Shown here piece after piece: positions 6,773-6,791 of a stretch of 6,791 bases of DNA. Every line of letters begins with the position of its first letter. The stretch's first letter is position 1. Where the stretch lies: positions 1 through 6,791 of the forward strand of contig JAJXYI010000273.1 of NCBI GenBank assembly GCA_021780625.1. Direction: 5' to 3'. Made by a program: the position numbers and the translations under genes. The notes under the pieces were generated by a model. It was not told the DNA's origin and did no database searches. It was given only the letters and a program-made list of their open reading frames with translations. Source of the stretch: a bacterium (GTDB taxonomy: Bacteria; Verrucomicrobiota; Verrucomicrobiae; Opitutales; Opitutaceae).

Positions 6773-6791
6773 CGGCCGGTCCAATACACCC

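Overview
The window is about 6.8 kb of GC-rich DNA carrying six genes, two ends of which touch or approach the window edge. The base composition, the Bacteroidota-like style of the threonyl-tRNA synthetase, the near absence of Shine-Dalgarno sequences and the general gene set fit a high-GC bacterium of the Verrucomicrobiota, perhaps an Opitutaceae relative. This assignment is an inference from style, not a match that was tested. There is no sign of a phage, transposon, CRISPR array, tRNA or rRNA, and the region reads as ordinary chromosome.

Left part (1-2941, plus strand): a likely three-gene transcription unit. It starts with the 3' three-quarters of thrS (threonyl-tRNA synthetase, N-terminus outside the window), followed after 25 bp by a small TPR-repeat protein and after another 17 bp by an HDOD-domain protein whose His-Asp pair is degenerate. 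The ThrRS carries an unusual insertion of about 50 residues, with a CSC motif, just ahead of its zinc-binding cysteine.

Middle part (2948-5204, minus strand): a small unrecognised cysteine-containing protein converges on the HDOD gene. A strong intrinsic terminator (3324-3354) closes the next unit, amtB-glnK, which encodes an ammonium channel with a signal peptide and its PII regulatory partner. The channel gene comes first, unlike the glnK-amtB order of enterobacteria. PII residue Tyr51 is present, so control by uridylylation is possible. GlnK would bind AmtB and close it when nitrogen is plentiful.

The 221-bp divergent intergenic region (5205-5425) is the most informative non-coding stretch. 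On the amtB side it has a close sigma-54 (RpoN) promoter match with the exact GG-N10-GC spacing, as expected for a nitrogen-controlled gene. It predicts a start of transcription only about 6 nt before the amtB ATG. Upstream lie four TCATGA-type elements and a perfect 7-bp inverted repeat, candidates for activator binding.

Right part (5426-6772, plus strand): a membrane transporter of the ion-transporter (IT) superfamily, of the sodium:proton antiporter / putative citrate transporter type. No convincing new biological system was found. The best leads are the amtB control region, the ThrRS insertion and the small orphan gene.
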